Both the position numbers and the translations under genes were made by a program. The notes below the pieces were generated by a model. The model was not told the DNA's origin. It saw nothing but the letters and a program-made list of their open reading frames with translations, and ran no database searches. This document shows, in pieces, positions 8,552 through 17,789 of a DNA stretch of 64,000 nt; the stretch's first letter is position 1; every line of letters starts with the position of its first letter. Origin of the DNA: Wolbachia endosymbiont of Ctenocephalides felis wCfeT (GTDB lineage: Bacteria; Pseudomonadota; Alphaproteobacteria; Rickettsiales; Anaplasmataceae); the NCBI RefSeq assembly GCF_012277295.1, contig NZ_CP051156.1, positions 186,001 to 250,000 on the forward strand, written 5' to 3'.

Positions 8552-10012
8552 GTATCCATTCAGCCGGGCGGTAAAATAAAGAGTAGACAAGGAATGCTAA
8601 AAAGGTAAACTAGAGTGGCTGTGAGGTAATATGGTTGATCTTTTAGAATTTTGCGAAAGTTTAAGCAGACTATAGAAAAGTTAGAAACAAAAATAGAAGA
8701 GCTTAAAGCAGAAAATAAAGCGCTAAGGATCGAAAACGCTGAGTTAAAAGAAAGGCTTGGCTTAAATTCAAAAAATTCATCTATACCAAGCTCCAAAGAA
8801 TTATATAAGATGAGGGAAAATAAGCCAAAAAGTGACAGGAAAGTAGGAGCACAGGTTGGACATAAAGGCAGTTACCGCCCTAAAATGGAGGCAGATGAGA
8901 TGGTAAAAATAGAACTGCCCAATACGTGTGAGTGCGGAGGAGAAATTGCGGTATCAAAAGATCCGTATACTCATCAAAAGGTCGATTTGCCGGAAATCAA
9001 GCCGTATGTAGTTGAATATCAACTAGAGCATGGACGTTGCAAAAGATGTGGAAAAAGAAAAAGTAGCAAGCTACAAGAAGGAGTAACTGCGGACACATTT
9101 GGTCCAAGAGTTAAGTCAGTAATTACAGCATTAAGTGGATTTTACAAGAATTCGAAAAAAGAAGTGGCAAATATTATAAAGGACATTTTCAACCTGGATA
9201 TCAGCGTCGGTAGTGTATCAAATAGCGAGGCTAGAGTGGCAGAAAAATGCCAAGAAGCATATGAGCAAATTGAGGAAGAGGTAAGCAAGAGCAAAATTTT
9301 ACATATCGATGAAACTAGCCATTACAACAAAGGTAAACAGGGCTGGTGCTGGATGTTTGCGAGCAAAATAGGAAGTGTGATCAAATTGACAGAGTCAAGA
9401 GGGATGAAAGTCCTGGAAAATAGTAAATTTGGAAAGAATAACAACCTAGTAGTGACCGACAGATATGCAGCTTACAACTACTTTTCCAGCAAGAAAAGGC
9501 AGGTCTGTTGGGCACATTTAGCAAGAGATTTTGAAAGGTTGTCTCATAGTTGGAATAGCGAAGTGAAAGTTTTGGGGTATTATTTAAGGAATGTTGCTAC
9601 TGAATTATTTGCATTGAAAAAAGCTCTGTTAAAGGATGAAATAGACACATTAAGGTTCATAAGAAGAGCAAGAAAATTACGCAAGCGAACGAGATATTAC
9701 TTAAAGAATATATCAAATTTACCCGAGGCAATTGGAGCGTCTCGAGTAGCAAAAAATATCATGAAATCGGATCTGATGATGTGGAAATTTTTGGACGATC
9801 CAGAAAATATTCCACTGACAAACAACTATGCTGAGCGACAGATTCGGCATTACGTTGTTTACCGAAAAGTTTCATATTTTACACAATCGAAACGGGGAAA
9901 TATGTTTCTTGAGAGGATAATTTCATTGTACTTGACTTGGAGGCAAAAGAAGTTAAATCCTTTTCAAAACCTACTGGCTATTGCTTCTTAAGCCATATAC
10001 CTGAATGGATAC
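8552..10012 (+). mobile_element. IS66-family element, copy 2, with 8-bp target duplication
   Basis: The element is flanked by the direct repeat AGAAATAT at 8544-8551 and 10013-10020, the 8-bp duplication expected of IS66. This is a clean insertion in place. It faces copy 3 (11575-13035) in inverted orientation across the LRR gene. Confidence 0.95.
8651..9991 (+). CDS. IS66-family transposase, copy 2
   Basis: A full-length 446-residue copy with all catalytic and zinc-binding residues intact. It belongs to the VITALSG variant group with copies 3, 5 and 7. It has the same TTG start and upstream out-of-frame leader as copy 1. Confidence 0.93.
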   Translation: MRKFKQTIEKLETKIEELKAENKALRIENAELKERLGLNSKNSSIPSSKELYKMRENKPKSDRKVGAQVGHKGSYRPKMEADEMVKIELPNTCECGGEIAVSKDPYTHQKVDLPEIKPYVVEYQLEHGRCKRCGKRKSSKLQEGVTADTFGPRVKSVITALSGFYKNSKKEVANIIKDIFNLDISVGSVSNSEARVAEKCQEAYEQIEEEVSKSKILHIDETSHYNKGKQGWCWMFASKIGSVIKLTESRGMKVLENSKFGKNNNLVVTDRYAAYNYFSSKKRQVCWAHLARDFERLSHSWNSEVKVLGYYLRNVATELFALKKALLKDEIDTLRFIRRARKLRKRTRYYLKNISNLPEAIGASRVAKNIMKSDLMMWKFLDDPENIPLTNNYAERQIRHYVVYRKVSYFTQSKRGNMFLERIISLYLTWRQKKLNPFQNLLAIAS

Positions 10013-10095
10013 AGAAATATTATATAAAAGTGAAAAATGTATTAAAGATATTGTGAAAAAATCTACAGGGTGGTTATTTAATTATTAATCAAATA

Positions 10096-11511
10096 CTATT
10101 CTATACTGGGCCCTTGGTTAGAGCATGGAATAGTATTTGTACTACCAAGTACAGCTGAGCTTTTTTTGCTTGATTTACAGCATTCTACAATTCCAAGCAC
10201 TAATATCGCAACCATAACAACTGCCATAAATACTCCTCCAATAATAGGATTACCTGTAACAAAACATGCTATTCCTGCTCCTGCTATCAGCAAAATAACC
10301 GCCATACCGCCGCCAATATAGTATTTTCTACTGCTGTTGTGTGGAGTAGAAGGATGATTGTACCCATTAGTACTTATATCTGGTTGTGCTGGTGTAGTAT
10401 GATTCTGATTATTCACATTACCATGCGTGTCAGCTGGTGCAGTATGATTCTGATTATCTACATTACTATGCGTGTCAGTAGAGTCTTGTAATGCTATACC
10501 ATCTGTACTTTCTACAGTAGGTTCTTCTTTCTTATTAGTTTGATCAGGGACTGAGGGTCCAAACGTTCCATGATCAGTATACATTGTACAATTTGGAAGT
10601 TTTTTGTGCAATTCTTCTATGTCTTTAAGACTGATCCGACCACACGACGACAAGCCAAGCTCCTTAAGTTCGGTAAGCGCAGTTAATGCTTTTGCACCCC
10701 TGTTTCCAAAAAAATTACCACTTAGGTCAAGATCTTGAAGATGGGAAACTTCTTTTAGGTCTGCAATTATCACTTCTATATCCTTACTACCGTGCTCACG
10801 ACTACCATTATTACAGATGTTGTTTCCATTTAAATCAAGGATGCGAAGTTTAGGCATTTCTTTTAAGGTTGCAGTTATGGCTGCCGTACCTGTATTTCTA
10901 AGGTTACTCTCGCTTAAATAAAGTTCCTGAAGATTAGAAGCTTCTTTTAAGTGTTCAGCCATGGCCTTTGCACCTTCCACTTTAAAATTGTTCCTGCTTA
11001 AACTCAAGACACGAAGATTAGGGATTTCCCCCAAGTTTACAGCTATTGCTTTCACTTTTGCCACTTCTTCCACATCTTCCTCTCCTTTCATATTTTTACA
11101 ACTGATGTTGTTTCCACTTAAATCAAGGGTGTGAAGCTTAAGCATTTTTTTTAACTTTACAGTTATAACCACTGTACCGTAATTTCCAATATTGTTTCCA
11201 CTTAGATCAAGAACCTGCAAATGAGGAACTTCTTTTAAGTGCGTAGCTATATCTTCTGCACCTTCATATTCAATGTTATTTCCACTTAGATTAAGGACTT
11301 GTAAATGAGGAACTTCTTTTAAGCGTTTAGCTACGATTTTTGCACCTTCATTTCCAAGATTGCTGGATGTTAAATGAAGTTTTGTAATGTCAGGTCTATC
11401 TTTTAAAAAATCAAATAATGCTTCTAAAAAATTTAATAATGCTTTTTCATCCAAATCAAGCACACTACGTATATTTAAAATATAACCTTCAACGTATTGA
11501 TTAAAATCCAC
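10096..11511 (-). CDS. Leucine-rich repeat protein with C-terminal membrane anchor
   Basis: A 471-residue protein. Residues about 35-300 hold nine or so ribonuclease-inhibitor-type LRRs of about 28-34 residues with the core LxxLxLSGNNI followed by G, for example LQVLNLSGNNIEYEGAEDI and LRVLSLSRNNFKVEGAKAM. A polar linker with a twofold repeat around NQNHTAPAD / NQNHTTPAQ follows. The C-terminal part has NSSRKYYIGG, two hydrophobic segments (about 394-444), CC and a polar tail. The start is GTG at 11511 after AGGGGAATAAA. The RI-type LRR is eukaryote-like and suggests binding of host protein. It sits alone between two inverted IS66 copies. Confidence 0.85.
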   Translation of the reverse strand: MDFNQYVEGYILNIRSVLDLDEKALLNFLEALFDFLKDRPDITKLHLTSSNLGNEGAKIVAKRLKEVPHLQVLNLSGNNIEYEGAEDIATHLKEVPHLQVLDLSGNNIGNYGTVVITVKLKKMLKLHTLDLSGNNISCKNMKGEEDVEEVAKVKAIAVNLGEIPNLRVLSLSRNNFKVEGAKAMAEHLKEASNLQELYLSESNLRNTGTAAITATLKEMPKLRILDLNGNNICNNGSREHGSKDIEVIIADLKEVSHLQDLDLSGNFFGNRGAKALTALTELKELGLSSCGRISLKDIEELHKKLPNCTMYTDHGTFGPSVPDQTNKKEEPTVESTDGIALQDSTDTHSNVDNQNHTAPADTHGNVNNQNHTTPAQPDISTNGYNHPSTPHNSSRKYYIGGGMAVILLIAGAGIACFVTGNPIIGGVFMAVVMVAILVLGIVECCKSSKKSSAVLGSTNTIPCSNQGPSIE

Positions 11512-11574
11512 TTTATTCCCCTACAAGAATACTATTACTAATATATAAATATTACTTAATATTTTAATTTTTGT

Positions 11575-13035
11575 GTATCCATTCAGGTGTATGGCTTAAG
11601 AAGCAATAGCCAGTAGGTTTTGAAAAGGATTTAACTTCTTTTGCCTCCAAGTCAAGTACAATGAAATTATCCTCTCAAGAAACATATTTCCCCGTTTCGA
11701 TTGTGTAAAATATGAAACTTTTCGGTAAACAACGTAATGCCGAATCTGTCGCTCAGCATAGTTGTTTGTCAGTGGAATATTTTCTGGATCGTCCAAAAAT
11801 TTCCACATCATCAGATCCGATTTCATGATATTTTTTGCTACTCGAGACGCTCCAATTGCCTCGGGTAAATTTGATATATTCTTTAAGTAATATCTCGTTC
11901 GCTTGCGTAATTTTCTTGCTCTTCTTATGAACCTTAATGTGTCTATTTCATCCTTTAACAGAGCTTTTTTCAATGCAAATAATTCAGTAGCAACATTCCT
12001 TAAATAATACCCCAAAACTTTCACTTCGCTATTCCAACTATGAGACAACCTTTCAAAATCTCTTGCTAAATGTGCCCAACAGACCTGCCTTTTCTTGCTG
12101 GAAAAGTAGTTGTAAGCTGCATATCTGTCGGTCACTACTAGGTTGTTATTCTTTCCAAATTTACTATTTTCCAGGACTTTCATCCCTCTTGACTCTGTCA
12201 ATTTGATCACACTTCCTATTTTGCTCGCAAACATCCAGCACCAGCCCTGTTTACCTTTGTTGTAATGGCTAGTTTCATCGATATGTAAAATTTTGCTCTT
12301 GCTTACCTCTTCCTCAATTTGCTCATATGCTTCTTGGCATTTTTCTGCCACTCTAGCCTCGCTATTTGATACACTACCGACGCTGATATCCAGGTTGAAA
12401 ATGTCCTTTATAATATTTGCCACTTCTTTTTTCGAATTCTTGTAAAATCCACTTAATGCTGTAATTACTGACTTAACTCTTGGACCAAATGTGTCTGCAG
12501 TTACTCCTTCTTGTAGCTTGCTACTTTTTCTTTTTCCACATCTTTTGCAACGTCCATGCTCTAGTTGATATTCAACTACATACGGCTTGATTTCCGGCAA
12601 ATCGACCTTTTGATGAGTATACGGATCTTTTGATACCGCAATTTCTCCTCCGCACTCACACGTATTGGGCAGTTCTATTTTTACCATCTCATCTGCCTCC
12701 ATTTTAGGGCGGTAACTGCCTTTATGTCCAACCTGTGCTCCTACTTTCCTGTCACTTTTTGGCTTATTTTCCCTCATCTTATATAATTCTTTGGAGCTTG
12801 GTATAGATGAATTTTTTGAATTTAAGCCAAGCCTTTCTTTTAACTCAGCGTTTTCGATCCTTAGCGCTTTATTTTCTGCTTTAAGCTCTTCTATTTTTGT
12901 TTCTAACTTTTCTATAGTCTGCTTAAACTTTCGCAAAATTCTAAAAGATCAACCATATTACCTCACAGCCACTCTAGTCTACCTTTTTAGCATTCCTTGT
13001 CTACTCTTTATTTTACCGCCCGGCTGAATGGATAC
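11575..13035 (-). mobile_element. IS66-family element, copy 3, with 9-bp direct repeat
   Basis: The flanks share AATTTTTGT at 11566-11574 and 13036-13044, consistent with an 8-9 bp target duplication. It is the second clean insertion in the window and the inverted partner of copy 2. Confidence 0.95.
11596..12936 (-). CDS. IS66-family transposase, copy 3
   Basis: A full-length transposase with the same VITALSG variant as copy 2 and intact DDE residues. One private base change lies in the 99-bp leader (TAGTCTACC where most copies have TAGTTTACC). Confidence 0.93.
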   Translation of the reverse strand: MRKFKQTIEKLETKIEELKAENKALRIENAELKERLGLNSKNSSIPSSKELYKMRENKPKSDRKVGAQVGHKGSYRPKMEADEMVKIELPNTCECGGEIAVSKDPYTHQKVDLPEIKPYVVEYQLEHGRCKRCGKRKSSKLQEGVTADTFGPRVKSVITALSGFYKNSKKEVANIIKDIFNLDISVGSVSNSEARVAEKCQEAYEQIEEEVSKSKILHIDETSHYNKGKQGWCWMFASKIGSVIKLTESRGMKVLENSKFGKNNNLVVTDRYAAYNYFSSKKRQVCWAHLARDFERLSHSWNSEVKVLGYYLRNVATELFALKKALLKDEIDTLRFIRRARKLRKRTRYYLKNISNLPEAIGASRVAKNIMKSDLMMWKFLDDPENIPLTNNYAERQIRHYVVYRKVSYFTQSKRGNMFLERIISLYLTWRQKKLNPFQNLLAIAS

Positions 13036-13069
13036 AATTTTTGTCAAGATTTTAAGGTTAGCAACCAGG

Positions 13070-16000
13070 CTATACAAACAACGTCATCGTTAAATCCTCT
13101 ATCCAAATGACCATGCACTCTATTTGTTTATCTGGATACAATTCTTGCACTAGGGTTTTGTAGGTAAGCATTTGCTTTTCTATTTCATTTAATAAAGAAG
13201 CGTGAACATTGCGATGGGATTTATAGTCAATTATAATTGCCTTATCTTCCGTTATGCAAAGCCTATCCAGTCGCACTAGCACTGGTTCATCATCTATAAT
13301 ACCGCTGAGTGACACCTCTGACTTGCCCTCTAAATCAAACAGATAGTCGTACTTTTCACTAAAGGCTAGTATTTTATCGTAGATTTCATTCTTATCTTCT
13401 CTGGTATTTAGACTCTCCAAGTATTTTTTTACCCAATTCTTTCTTCTTTCTTTTTTTACTTTAGGTATATATTGCAATACGCTGTGAATTATTAGACCCC
13501 TTGCGTAGCTGTCTTTCATTTCAGTGCTACTTCTTGTCGCTATAATATCCTTATTTGTCATCCCAGTACTAGATTCTATGTCATTCCAGCGCGTGACGCT
13601 GGAATCCACGTTCTGGATCCCAGTATCAAGTACTGGGATGACAGAGTTAGGTATTGCTATAGATAAACGCTGAAACAACTCTAATAAGTTAGGAGGAATT
13701 AAAGTCACAGGAGTGTCAAAATAGTCACGCTTCTTATAAATGTCAGGGTAGTGTGCATTGATGCACAACACTTCGGCTTTCTCTTTGAATATTGGCTGTA
13801 AATCTTTATATTGTTTTTTATATGGTTCACCATATTGAGTGATTAAATCATACCAAGAGCCTTTTTGCACCGGTTCTTTACTCAAAATATATAGCTCATC
13901 CTCAGCACGCGTGAGAGCCACATAGAGTAAACGTAAATATTCATTATAATCCTCAATTTTTTTCTCTCTTTTTACTTGATCACAATATGCATTGCTATTT
14001 TTTCCACACCAAAATGGCATTTCTGCTGCATCAAAGATAATGCTCTCATTGCTTCGTGGCACCGTATTTGTATCAACTAGAAACACTATAGGAGCTTGCA
14101 GACCTTTTGATTTATGAATCGTCATTATCCTCACTGCATTGCGCTCTGATTGCATGTCATTTTTAACTTCTGGGTTATTTTCTTTAATCCACTGAACGAA
14201 TACTTGCAAAGATGGATTTTCAAACTGCAGCACAAGGTGCATAAATTCATCTAAAATTTCAAAGCATTCAAGACCAAGCCTTGCAGCGAATTTCTTCTTA
14301 CCAGTTCGCAGTATATGCGAAAATAATACAAGAGGGGATTCTCTACTGGACAGGTCAATGAGGTTGTTCAACTCGCTGTAAATGCCTTCAGAATAATGTT
14401 CTAGCCTATTCCACAGTGATTGCTCTTTGCGATCATATGCAATATTAAACAAATCATCTTCAGTAAAATTAAATAGCGGTGACTTTAAGACATTTGCAAG
14501 AGCTAAGTCATTTGCTGGCAGGAGTAAAAACTCAGCCAATGCGATTAAATCCTGAACAGCTATATAGTCCATAATTTTAAAATAATCCCGCCCTACAACT
14601 GGAACATTGGCTTTTTTGAGCTCACTTATTATGTAATCAATCAGCACATTTCTCTGTCGCACAAGAATCATGATGTCTTTTGGCTCTATATGGCGATCTT
14701 TAGCAACTAAAATGCGTCCTTCACTCAACCAATTGTGAATTTTTCCTGCTATTGCCTGAGCAAGTAACCGATCCGCTACGAAATGGCCTTCTCTGCATGT
14801 AAGGTGAGTCTTTAAAGCTTGCTGCACCTCTTCATTCTGCTTTGGTAATGCTGGCCAAATTTCAACGTAACCTTGATCACTCTCTCTGTGCGGTATATGT
14901 TTTATTTCATTATCGTTAAAGGATATTTCCTCACGGAAGTTGCAAAGTATTCTATCTACCAACATTAAAATCTCAGGAGCTGAGCGAAAGGATTTTTCGA
15001 GCTGGCACGATATCAATTCAGTTTTTGTATAAAAATATTCTTGTATATAATTAAACAAGTAAGGATTTGCTCCCTGAAATCTGTAAATAGATTGCTTGAC
15101 ATCGCCAACTACAAACAAGGTGCGTTTTTCCTCGCCACCAGCAAAAAATTCATCGCAGAGGTGGGTGATAATTTTCCATTGATTTATGCTATTGTCCTGT
15201 GCCTCATCAACTAAAATATGGTCTATTTTTTGATCTAAATTGAATAATACCCAATCTTTATAGTCTTGATTGCCTAAGAGGCCCATTGCTAAATCAATTA
15301 TGTCGTTATAATCAAGTAGAGCATTTTTTGCTTTTTCATCACTATAAAGCCTGAAGTATACTTTGAATATCTTGAGTAAATTGCTAGCTCTCTTGAATAT
15401 TTGATAAGAATTTGTATCTCTTATGTAGGTAAAAACCACATTCTGAATACTATTGATTATTTGTTCTGCATCAGGAAATTTTTCCAATGTACCCTTCGTT
15501 ATAATGGATGATATGCTCTTTTTTTCGTTTGATTCTAGTTTAAGAAAGACTTTGGCTAAGTTCTCTATCTTGATGTCATTCGAATAGCTGACATCGGAAT
15601 CCATAAGTATTTTACCATAACTTTGATCTCTTTTACTGCCCCTATTTAGTATTTCAGCAAATCTTTTAACTTGCTCAAATACTTCCTCTGGCAGATCACG
15701 CACTTCATCTGGAGCATTGAGCTTCTCTTTTATGTATTCCAAATCGCTTACTGGTCTTTTTGCGCATAATGTATAAAGCAAATCACGTAATTTATTTTCG
15801 TCAATTTCAGTGGCAACAGAGTTGATATCATCCTGTATATCCTCATCATGTAACACTTTATCAAATACAAGTGAATGCAACTCTCTACATTCATTCAGCG
15901 TACAATTTGGAGCAATTCCAGCTTCTACAGGAAAGCTTGAGATTAATTTATAACAAAAAGCATGGATTGTCTGAATAGTTAAACCAAGGTTTTCCAGCTC

Positions 16001-16468
16001 AGAGAAAAGCCTTCTTGCTTTGTCTTCAATCTTACTGGATCCCAGCGTCATGCACTGGGATGACATAGTGTGGTGTTGGGGTGACGGGGTAAAGTGTTGA
16101 GATGGCAGGGCAGGGTATTGAGATGATAGAGTTGGACGTTGAGATGACGGAGTAGGGTACGTAGTATGCTGAGGCAATAGGGTAGGGCGCAGAGAAGTTT
16201 GTTGGGATGAGAGAATAGTGGAGAGGCCCAACTGTTCTAAAGATGCAATTAACTCATTATCAGAGCATACCGCCCATTTGCTTAAAGTATTGTGAATTCT
16301 ACTCTCCATTTCATTTGCTGCAGCATTGGTAAATGTTAAGCAAAGTATATTTTTTCTACCCTCTAGTAAAAGTCTTAATACTCTATCTATTAAAATCTTT
16401 GTCTTACCTGTACCAGCAGATGCACTTACCCATGCAGAAAAATTTGGATTTATGGCTCTTACTCTCAT
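13070..16468 (-). CDS. addA: AddA, double-strand break repair helicase-nuclease subunit
   Basis: A UvrD-type helicase of about 1132 residues with a C-terminal PD-(D/E)XK nuclease; with AddB it resects DNA ends for RecA. Visible motifs are the N-terminal FSAWVSASAGTGKTKILIDR (Walker A), ILVDEAQDNS (motif II), VVGDVKQSIYRFQGANP (motif III), MTIHKSKGLQAPIVF and LLYVALTRAEDELY (motifs V and VI), then the nuclease signature IIDYKS. I set the start at ATG 16468, because 55 extra residues upstream are non-homologous, Phe-rich and would point at the ispE start. Two insertions of palindromic repeat DNA are translated in frame (residues about 85-148 and 943-971). Confidence 0.9.
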   Translation of the reverse strand: MRVRAINPNFSAWVSASAGTGKTKILIDRVLRLLLEGRKNILCLTFTNAAANEMESRIHNTLSKWAVCSDNELIASLEQLGLSTILSSQQTSLRPTLLPQHTTYPTPSSQRPTLSSQYPALPSQHFTPSPQHHTMSSQCMTLGSSKIEDKARRLFSELENLGLTIQTIHAFCYKLISSFPVEAGIAPNCTLNECRELHSLVFDKVLHDEDIQDDINSVATEIDENKLRDLLYTLCAKRPVSDLEYIKEKLNAPDEVRDLPEEVFEQVKRFAEILNRGSKRDQSYGKILMDSDVSYSNDIKIENLAKVFLKLESNEKKSISSIITKGTLEKFPDAEQIINSIQNVVFTYIRDTNSYQIFKRASNLLKIFKVYFRLYSDEKAKNALLDYNDIIDLAMGLLGNQDYKDWVLFNLDQKIDHILVDEAQDNSINQWKIITHLCDEFFAGGEEKRTLFVVGDVKQSIYRFQGANPYLFNYIQEYFYTKTELISCQLEKSFRSAPEILMLVDRILCNFREEISFNDNEIKHIPHRESDQGYVEIWPALPKQNEEVQQALKTHLTCREGHFVADRLLAQAIAGKIHNWLSEGRILVAKDRHIEPKDIMILVRQRNVLIDYIISELKKANVPVVGRDYFKIMDYIAVQDLIALAEFLLLPANDLALANVLKSPLFNFTEDDLFNIAYDRKEQSLWNRLEHYSEGIYSELNNLIDLSSRESPLVLFSHILRTGKKKFAARLGLECFEILDEFMHLVLQFENPSLQVFVQWIKENNPEVKNDMQSERNAVRIMTIHKSKGLQAPIVFLVDTNTVPRSNESIIFDAAEMPFWCGKNSNAYCDQVKREKKIEDYNEYLRLLYVALTRAEDELYILSKEPVQKGSWYDLITQYGEPYKKQYKDLQPIFKEKAEVLCINAHYPDIYKKRDYFDTPVTLIPPNLLELFQRLSIAIPNSVIPVLDTGIQNVDSSVTRWNDIESSTGMTNKDIIATRSSTEMKDSYARGLIIHSVLQYIPKVKKERRKNWVKKYLESLNTREDKNEIYDKILAFSEKYDYLFDLEGKSEVSLSGIIDDEPVLVRLDRLCITEDKAIIIDYKSHRNVHASLLNEIEKQMLTYKTLVQELYPDKQIECMVIWIEDLTMTLFV
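13583..13637. repeat. Palindromic elements inside addA (3' cluster)
   Basis: Two palindromes in tandem: ATTCCAGCG-CGTGA-CGCTGGAAT (13583-13605) and CCCAGTA-TCAAG-TACTGGG (13619-13637). Both are read in frame in addA without a stop, adding a segment between the helicase and nuclease domains. Confidence 0.8.
16038..16220. repeat. Palindrome plus 21-bp degenerate tandem repeats inside addA (5' cluster)
   Basis: A palindrome starting GGATCCCAGCG (16038-16065) is followed by about five degenerate 21-bp units of the type TGTTGAGATGACGGGGTAGGG. On the coding strand they specify a Pro/Ser/Gln-rich 7-residue repeat (such as PALPSQH, FTPSPQH). The frame stays open throughout. This insertion lies between helicase motif Ia and the rest of domain 1A. 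Confidence 0.75.
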
Positions 16469-16552
16469 TAAAAAAAGTAGAAAAACAGTATAAAAGTTGA
16501 CCAAAATGACATTATAAATATAATGTAAAAGTAATTTCAGTGAAAATATACA

Positions 16553-17419
16553 ATGAAAAGTTTTTGTGTGAAAGCACCAGCAAAAATTAATCTTTTTTTG
16601 CACGTTGTAGATAAAAAAGAAACGGGATATCATGTAATAGAAGGTTTATTTGTATTTGCCAATCTTGCTAATTTTTTAGAGATAAAAGTAGGAGAAAAGG
16701 AGTCCAAGTATGACAATTCTATGGTTGAGTTTGTAAATTCTGAATCTAAGATAGATAGACAATATAATACTATAACAAAAGCAGTGAATCTACTGCTTCG
16801 ATACGCTCCACAGCGCACTAAAGTTTCCATAAAGGTAGTAAAAAATATACCAACTGCTGCAGGCTTAGGTAGCGGATCCTCTGATGCTGGAGCTGTTATA
16901 CGTACACTTGGAAAATTTTGGGGAGTTGATATGCCAGCTTTAAATGAAATAGCTTTAAGTGTTGGCTCTGATGTTCCAGCAAGCGTAGAAAGTAAGCCGG
17001 CTTTTGTTACTGGTATTGGTGATGAACTATACCACATCAAAAATTTTTCCTTGCCAACTAATATAGTGCTCATAAAGCCGAAGAAGAAGTTTTTAAGTAC
17101 ACCAGAAGTATTTTCCAAGCATGATGGAAATTTTTCCCAATCAATTAAATGGAATACTGAAGCTGAGAAAAACTTATCAAAATTTATTAAAGAAGTAAAA
17201 AATGATCTCCAAGAAATAGCAATAAGTCTTGTCCCTGAAGTAAAAGATGTGATATCATCACTGGAGTCACAAAAGGGCTGCATACTTTCTCGTATGTCAG
17301 GCAGTGGTACAACATGCTTTGGCATGTTTGATAATAAAGAAAATGCAAAAGCTGCTGCAGTTCGAATAAGAGAGCAGCAGCCAGAATGGTGGGTGTGCGA
17401 CACTCAGTTAATAGTTTAA
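16553..17419 (+). CDS. ispE: IspE, 4-diphosphocytidyl-2-C-methyl-D-erythritol kinase
   Basis: A GHMP-family kinase of 288 residues. It phosphorylates CDP-methylerythritol in the MEP pathway to isoprenoids. Motif 1 is KAPAKINLFLHV near the N-terminus, the ATP-binding motif 2 is PTAAGLGSGSSDAGAVIR, and the C-terminal motif 3 is LSRMSGSGTTCFGMF. Length is normal. It is divergent from addA and leads a compact run: the next gene starts 3 nt after its stop and znuB 1 nt after that one. Confidence 0.95.
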   Translation: MKSFCVKAPAKINLFLHVVDKKETGYHVIEGLFVFANLANFLEIKVGEKESKYDNSMVEFVNSESKIDRQYNTITKAVNLLLRYAPQRTKVSIKVVKNIPTAAGLGSGSSDAGAVIRTLGKFWGVDMPALNEIALSVGSDVPASVESKPAFVTGIGDELYHIKNFSLPTNIVLIKPKKKFLSTPEVFSKHDGNFSQSIKWNTEAEKNLSKFIKEVKNDLQEIAISLVPEVKDVISSLESQKGCILSRMSGSGTTCFGMFDNKENAKAAAVRIREQQPEWWVCDTQLIV

Positions 17420-17422
17420 TTT

Positions 17423-17788
17423 ATGAATATAACCCCTTCAATTCTAGAAAATAAAAATCTTATCAATAGTTATAAAGAAGGAAAATTTCTAGTGAATGAT
17501 AAAGAGTATTGTAGCTGTATTATAGTTTTTCCCGAGAAGGTGATTGAATTAAAAAAAGTTGACATTGATAATCAAAAACATTTTGAGTCTTTTTTAACAA
17601 AAGAAGTAGAAATTTTGTTAATAGGCACAGGTAAAACGCGAAATACGCCAAACCCATCAGTCAAAGCTTATTTAATGGAACGAAAAGGTCTGAATTTTGA
17701 ATTTATGACAACAGACGCTGCATGCAGAACTCATAACGTTTTAATATTAGAAGATAGGTTTGTAGTGAGTTACCTGGTAGCCTTATAG
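17423..17788 (+). CDS. Mth938-domain (DUF498/NDUFAF3-like) protein
   Basis: A 121-residue protein of the Mth938-like fold, related to the mitochondrial complex I assembly factor NDUFAF3. Its signature is the central EILLIGTGKT and the C-terminal ERKGLNFEFMTTDAACRTHNVL. The role in bacteria is not firmly established; by homology it may help assemble respiratory complexes. It lies 3 nt after ispE and 1 nt before znuB, which suggests co-transcription. There is no signal peptide or membrane segment. Confidence 0.85.
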   Translation: MNITPSILENKNLINSYKEGKFLVNDKEYCSCIIVFPEKVIELKKVDIDNQKHFESFLTKEVEILLIGTGKTRNTPNPSVKAYLMERKGLNFEFMTTDAACRTHNVLILEDRFVVSYLVAL

Positions 17789-17789
17789 T

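Noticed and set aside
8560..8796. 78-residue ORF antisense to the start of every IS66 transposase
   Set aside because: It lies opposite the coiled-coil codons of the transposase, is carried by every copy simply because the DNA is the same, and has no ribosome site of its own.
16469..16633. N-terminal extension of addA by 55 residues
   Set aside because: Family homology starts at about MRVRAINPNFSAWVSASAGT; the extension is Phe-rich, overlaps the ispE start and looks like translated intergenic DNA.
16630..17403. 257-residue ORF antisense to ispE
   Set aside because: A shadow of ispE, which has clear GHMP motifs; the antisense protein has no recognisable features.
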